This document shows positions 6,439 to 9,071 of a DNA stretch of 9,071 bases, piece by piece (position 1 is the stretch's first letter; every line of letters begins with the position of its first letter). A program made the translations under genes and the position numbers. Location: NCBI GenBank assembly GCA_001792465.1, contig MGGO01000005.1:32458-41528 (forward strand), read 5' to 3'. The stretch comes from Candidatus Woesebacteria bacterium RIFCSPHIGHO2_01_FULL_44_10. Lineage in GTDB: Bacteria > Patescibacteriota > Microgenomatia > UBA8517. The notes beneath the pieces were generated by a model. The model saw only the letters and a list, made by a program, of their open reading frames with translations, ran no database searches and was not told the origin of the DNA.

Positions 6439-6666
6439 ATGAACAAAAAAGACAAAGAGGAAATTGGTAAAGTGGTCGTTGAGGCTTTAAACGAAGTCGT
6501 TATTCCTGTATTGGAAAATATGGGTGATCAGATTGATGAATTAAAAATGAGTAACGATAGGATAGAGAGAAAACTAGATGCTCAACAAAATCGATCAGAT
6601 CGACAGGGAAAACAATTGGTGGATCATAGGGAGAGGATTCAGATCTTAGAAGCCGCGGTTTTGTAA
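6439..6666 (+). CDS. Small coiled-coil protein of unknown function
   Basis: A 75-residue, highly charged protein with no membrane segment. After a lysine-rich start (MNKKDKEEIGK), a short hydrophobic helix VVVEALNEVVIPVLENM (12-28) leads into a heptad-like stretch, IDELKMSNDRIERKLDAQQ (32-50), continuing through LVDHRERIQILEAAVL to the end. From memory, similar short proteins of helix plus coiled coil are common in CPR genomes and have no known function; a self-associating partner or adaptor is plausible. It begins 9 bases after the HD gene with no clear Shine-Dalgarno. Its last 28 bases overlap the end of the convergent GT4 gene on the other strand. The consistent heptad pattern and tight spacing to the HD gene argue that it is real. 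Confidence 0.7.
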   Translation: MNKKDKEEIGKVVVEALNEVVIPVLENMGDQIDELKMSNDRIERKLDAQQNRSDRQGKQLVDHRERIQILEAAVL

Positions 6667-7715
6667 ATCCCGAACGTTTCTTGGGCTGCTTTCTCCCAGC
6701 TGAATTTCTGAGCTTGTTTCAGGCCTTTTTGCGCTAGACTCTTGGTCTGTCGTAAAGCGGTTTGAATTCCCTCGGCAATAGAGCTTGTGTCATTGGGATT
6801 AACTAAAACAGCGGCATCTCCCGCTACCTCCGGCAGACTGGAAACGTTAGAGGTTACAACTGGACAACCTACTGCCATGGCCTGCACAACTGGTAGGCCA
6901 AATCCTTCATAAAGGCTGGGGTAGACCAAAGCCTCAGCCCCAGAATAAAGCGCGGCTAAATCCTGATCGCTATCAACACGGCCCAAAGTCATTACTCCCC
7001 GCTCAGCAATCCTTTCCTGTCTTCTCCCAACTAAAACCAACTTCAAATTCTTAGTTTTTATTTTTTGAAAAGCTTCAATTAATTTTTTGGTGTTTTTTCT
7101 TGGCCCAAAACCCACGCTAATCAGATAGTTTTCCCTAATTCCGAATCTTTTCAGAGTCTCGGATATGACGTCTTTCTTTTGGGGGACAAATTTCTCACCG
7201 GCCGCCTCATACACAACTCTAATTTTCTTCTCATCAATACCTAAATCAATTAAATCCTGCTTTGTTGACTGACTCACGGCAATCACCACGTCAACTTCTT
7301 TTCTAATCCACTTAAATCTGGCTTTGTGTACTGCCAAAATCCGCGGGTGGGTTTGTTTGGGAAATTTAAAAGGCACCAGGTCGTGAATAGTTGTTACTTT
7401 AAAGGCATTGCTTGGTGCTTGAGCCCAATCACTGGAGTGATAAACGTCGAGTTTCCCCGTAAAAGTTTCTATCGGTATAATGTGCAACCGATTCCAAAGC
7501 AAATCCAGTGCCGTCGGCGGCAAGGTGTAAATTTTTTTCTTGGCTCTATACTCCTGAATCATGAATCGTAAATCATGAATCCTCCTGAGAGATCCACCGA
7601 AGAGAATATATTCATTTTCCCTGTCGATCCCTAAGAGGCTCTCAACCAAACTCTTGGTGTAAACACTCACCCCCGTTCCATAAACAATCTGGCTAACATC
7701 AATTCCAATTTTCAT
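6639..7715 (-). CDS. Family 4 glycosyltransferase (GT-B fold), EX7E changed to EX7Q
   Basis: A 358-residue GT4 enzyme. The N-terminal domain begins MKIGIDVSQIVYGTGVSVYTKSL with the glycine loop for the acceptor side; VYHSSDWAQAP (91-101), TTIHDLVPFKFP (108-119) and VVIAVSQSTKQDL (143-155) follow. The donor domain has ISVGFGPRKNTKKLIEAF (199-216) with the usual Arg/Lys pair, and PSLYEGFGLPVVQAMAVGCP (266-285). Here the first Glu of EX7E is present (Glu270), but the second is Gln278, encoded by CAG. The ending FSWEKAAQET (338-347) matches the other GT4 of this window. Residues 45-53 are encoded by a tandem repeat. The start is decided by GGAGG five bases before the ATG at 7713-7715, which overlaps the previous stop as ATGA; an ATG four codons up lacks this support. 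Its 3' end overlaps the convergent coiled-coil gene by 28 bases. Confidence 0.9.
   Translation of the reverse strand: MKIGIDVSQIVYGTGVSVYTKSLVESLLGIDRENEYILFGGSLRRIHDLRFMIQEYRAKKKIYTLPPTALDLLWNRLHIIPIETFTGKLDVYHSSDWAQAPSNAFKVTTIHDLVPFKFPKQTHPRILAVHKARFKWIRKEVDVVIAVSQSTKQDLIDLGIDEKKIRVVYEAAGEKFVPQKKDVISETLKRFGIRENYLISVGFGPRKNTKKLIEAFQKIKTKNLKLVLVGRRQERIAERGVMTLGRVDSDQDLAALYSGAEALVYPSLYEGFGLPVVQAMAVGCPVVTSNVSSLPEVAGDAAVLVNPNDTSSIAEGIQTALRQTKSLAQKGLKQAQKFSWEKAAQETFGIYKTAASKI
7554..7581. repeat. Two tandem 14-base units inside the GT4 gene
   Basis: Two adjacent 14-base units, CTGAATCATGAATC (7554-7567) and GTAAATCATGAATC (7568-7581), share an identical 11-base core AATCATGAATC, itself built around the palindrome TCATGA. 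The pair encodes the residues RIHDLRFMIQ in the GT4 protein, in a region between the first helix and the next strand where family members vary in length. Because 14 is not a multiple of three, the two copies are read in different frames (ATT CAT GAT and TTC ATG ATT). Confidence 0.6.
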
Positions 7716-9019
7716 TCGTACCTCCAAACTACCACGCCGTTGAAATCATATTCACCCTGTTTTTCATATCCCAAACTTTCGATTTTTTGGCGAACTGTGT
7801 CGCTGGGATCAAAAAGCGGTTGGACATAGCGCATGAGCCAAATTGTATCAAATTCACCTTTCAGCGTGTCGGGGCCACCTGCCAATTTAGCCCCCGGTGC
7901 GTAATAACGGTAAGCTTCCATTTGTGAATCTTGAACAAAAAGAGTAATGTCGCCCTCATCTTTCTGGCTTTCAACAAAGTTAACTGCCCCCCGCCAGTCC
8001 TCACGATGGAACTTGGGATTGACTAGGTATATTCCCGAAGTAACCACATTGACTGTCAGTACCAGCCCCAGCACAACCGAGCGCCATTTTGACTTTAACG
8101 TCGAGATTCCCGCGGCGACCAGAATATAAAAAGCCGGTAGTACAAATAAGATCCTAAAATAGTTGAACACTGGCACAAAGAAACCAATAAGTGCCGCCAG
8201 CCCGGCAGGAACTATCAACCAGTACCAAAAAAGTTTGTTCGCGCGACGCGCCCTAAACAACAACCAAAAAAACAAAATTCCCAGACCAGCCACAACGACA
8301 CCATATAACCAATCACTCTCAAAACTTATCCTTCCCAACATAAACTTGGTTGGTACTAAAGCAATCTCTTTGAGTGATGTTTTGCCCAAAATATTCCACC
8401 AGGCGGGGGAGATATTTTTTACACCCAATCCACCGGTTAGTTGCTTGATGAAAGTGGGTAACCAGAGAAGGCCTGCCAGAAACATGATATTGTGCGACAT
8501 ATAAAATTTTTTGTTTTTCCGGGTGATTAACCAAAAAACCGGCAACATTAATACAGTTAAGTAGTGAGTTAGCACTGCTGCTGCCAGCGCCACCCCATAC
8601 CCTACCCCACCCTCATTTTTACTTTTCACGAAAAAATAAACCGCCAAAGCCACAAAAAACGAGGCTAACTGATACATTCTGACCTCTTGTGAAAAATATA
8701 TATGCAGGCCACTTGTGGCCAGCAAGAGTGCTGCCGTAGTTGCGTTAACTATTTTGTAAACTAAGTAAACGGTCGCCACGCCAGCAACCACAGAAAGACT
8801 TCTTAGCGCTATTTCACTAGTTCCAAAAAACAGCCCCCAAATCTTTAGAAGCATATAATACAACGGTGGATGAAAGTCCCCCGGCAGAAACTGGCCAAAA
8901 ATCAGGTTCCAAGAGTAATCTCTAGCCACTAAGGCACTTGTGGCCTCATCCAACCACAAAGATTGATTCAAAGAGATCAGCCGTAAGATCAATGCCAGCA
9001 GTACTATGATTCGAATCAT
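7712..9019 (-). CDS. GT-C fold membrane glycosyltransferase (PMT/GT39-like)
   Basis: A 435-residue polytopic protein of the PMT_2/ArnT class, expected to use a polyprenyl-phosphate sugar donor outside the membrane. TM1 spans about residues 3-16. The first external loop carries LWLDEATSA (21-29) with the acidic pair Asp24-Glu25 at the presumed active site, and GDFHPPLYYMLLKIW (47-61). FSQEVRMYQLASF (109-121) is another strong family mark. About ten further hydrophobic segments follow. The soluble tail from about residue 335 (HREDWRGAVNFV, then FVQDSQMEAYRYY) is typical of bacterial members. The start at 9017-9019 is preferred because it is the first ATG, lies just before TM1 and sits 4 bases after the stop of the preceding gene; the frame is open to the right edge through a TTG, but that would overlap that gene. 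It ends in an ATGA overlap with the GT4 gene. Confidence 0.88.
   Translation of the reverse strand: MIRIIVLLALILRLISLNQSLWLDEATSALVARDYSWNLIFGQFLPGDFHPPLYYMLLKIWGLFFGTSEIALRSLSVVAGVATVYLVYKIVNATTAALLLATSGLHIYFSQEVRMYQLASFFVALAVYFFVKSKNEGGVGYGVALAAAVLTHYLTVLMLPVFWLITRKNKKFYMSHNIMFLAGLLWLPTFIKQLTGGLGVKNISPAWWNILGKTSLKEIALVPTKFMLGRISFESDWLYGVVVAGLGILFFWLLFRARRANKLFWYWLIVPAGLAALIGFFVPVFNYFRILFVLPAFYILVAAGISTLKSKWRSVVLGLVLTVNVVTSGIYLVNPKFHREDWRGAVNFVESQKDEGDITLFVQDSQMEAYRYYAPGAKLAGGPDTLKGEFDTIWLMRYVQPLFDPSDTVRQKIESLGYEKQGEYDFNGVVVWRYE
7721..7725 (-). promoter_or_regulatory. Shine-Dalgarno that fixes the GT4 start
   Basis: The minus strand reads GGAGG followed by TACGA and the ATG at 7713-7715. 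It lies inside the last codons of the upstream GT-C gene (Trp-Arg-Tyr-Glu-stop), so ribosomes finishing that gene can reinitiate at the overlapping ATGA. Confidence 0.8.
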
Positions 9020-9023
9020 CGAA

Positions 9024-9071
9024 TTATTTAGCAACTTTTCCAAGCAACATATATTCCAAAACTCCAACAAA
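9024..9071 (-). CDS. 3' end of an unidentified upstream gene
   Basis: Reading the minus strand from the right edge gives FVGVLEYMLLGKVAK and then a TAA stop at 9024-9026, four bases before the GT-C start. The tight spacing fits the rest of this gene chain, and the peptide (a hydrophobic helix followed by a short basic tail) looks like the end of a membrane-associated protein, for example a GT2 or GT-B enzyme. Fifteen residues do not allow a family name. The competing reading, in which the GT-C frame extends to the edge, is less likely because it would add a polar, Cys-containing lead (EFWNICCLEK) before TM1. Confidence 0.5.
   Translation of the reverse strand, partial: FVGVLEYMLLGKVAK

Noticed and set aside
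6591..6603. Perfect inverted repeat TCGATC-A-GATCGA
   Set aside because: The one-base loop cannot form a stable hairpin, there is no T-run, and it lies inside the coiled-coil gene as ordinary codons (NRSDR). It is a chance palindrome, not a terminator.
1..9071. Reassigned genetic code (TGA as Gly)
   Set aside because: TGA ends several genes at sites that also form overlaps with the next start, including two ATGA junctions, and the proteins are complete at these stops.
1..9071. CRISPR array, tRNA, rRNA, riboswitch or transposon ends
   Set aside because: No spaced repeats, no tRNA or rRNA-like stretch, no transposase and no terminal inverted repeats were seen. Non-coding gaps are 44, 28, 10, 9 and 4 bases, too short to hold such elements.

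Overview
The window reads as part of a surface-polysaccharide or protein-glycosylation locus from a small-genome bacterium, most likely a Candidate Phyla Radiation (Patescibacteria) lineage such as Microgenomates. That placement is inference. It rests on near-complete coding coverage (the largest gap is 44 bases), genes chained by 4-26 base overlaps, a dense mix of GT-C, GT4, GT2, Wzy and hexapeptide-acyltransferase genes, and moderate GC content judged by eye. TGA is used as a stop by several genes (at 1404, 4055, 6639 and 7712), so the code is the standard bacterial one and not the TGA=Gly code of Gracilibacteria and Absconditabacteria. No rRNA, tRNA, CRISPR array, transposase or convincing terminator is visible.

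Layout, read along the minus strand from right to left: the last 15 codons of an unidentified gene (9024-9071); a GT-C membrane glycosyltransferase (7712-9019); a GT4 glycosyltransferase (6639-7715); then a two-gene plus-strand island of an HD-domain phosphohydrolase (5827-6429) and a 75-residue coiled-coil protein (6439-6666). The minus strand resumes with a second GT4 (4662-5798), a hexapeptide acyltransferase (4055-4651), an unrecognised two-TM protein (3567-4058), a GT2 glycosyltransferase (2698-3588), a Wzy/WaaL-type polymerase or ligase (1404-2723) and a second GT-C enzyme (86-1417). At the left edge are the first 13 codons of a gene that starts like DUF3800 (1-41).

Working model (inference): the two GT4 enzymes and the GT2 enzyme build an oligosaccharide on a polyprenyl carrier at the cytoplasmic face, and the acyltransferase decorates a sugar. 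After export by a flippase not in this window, the two GT-C enzymes add sugars from polyprenyl-phosphate donors on the outer face, and the Wzy/WaaL protein polymerises the repeat or transfers it to an acceptor. The two-TM protein sits in the middle of the cotranscribed block and presents a soluble domain outside the membrane. An initiating phosphoglycosyltransferase, a flippase and nucleotide-sugar synthesis genes are not present here.

Nothing here proves a new system. The places most worth a second look are the HD/coiled-coil pair placed antisense inside the cluster, the unrecognised two-TM protein, a GC-rich repeat-like element that supplies the end of the polymerase gene and borders the next start codon, a tandem repeat inside a GT4 gene, and a GT4 enzyme in which the second Glu of the EX7E motif is Gln.
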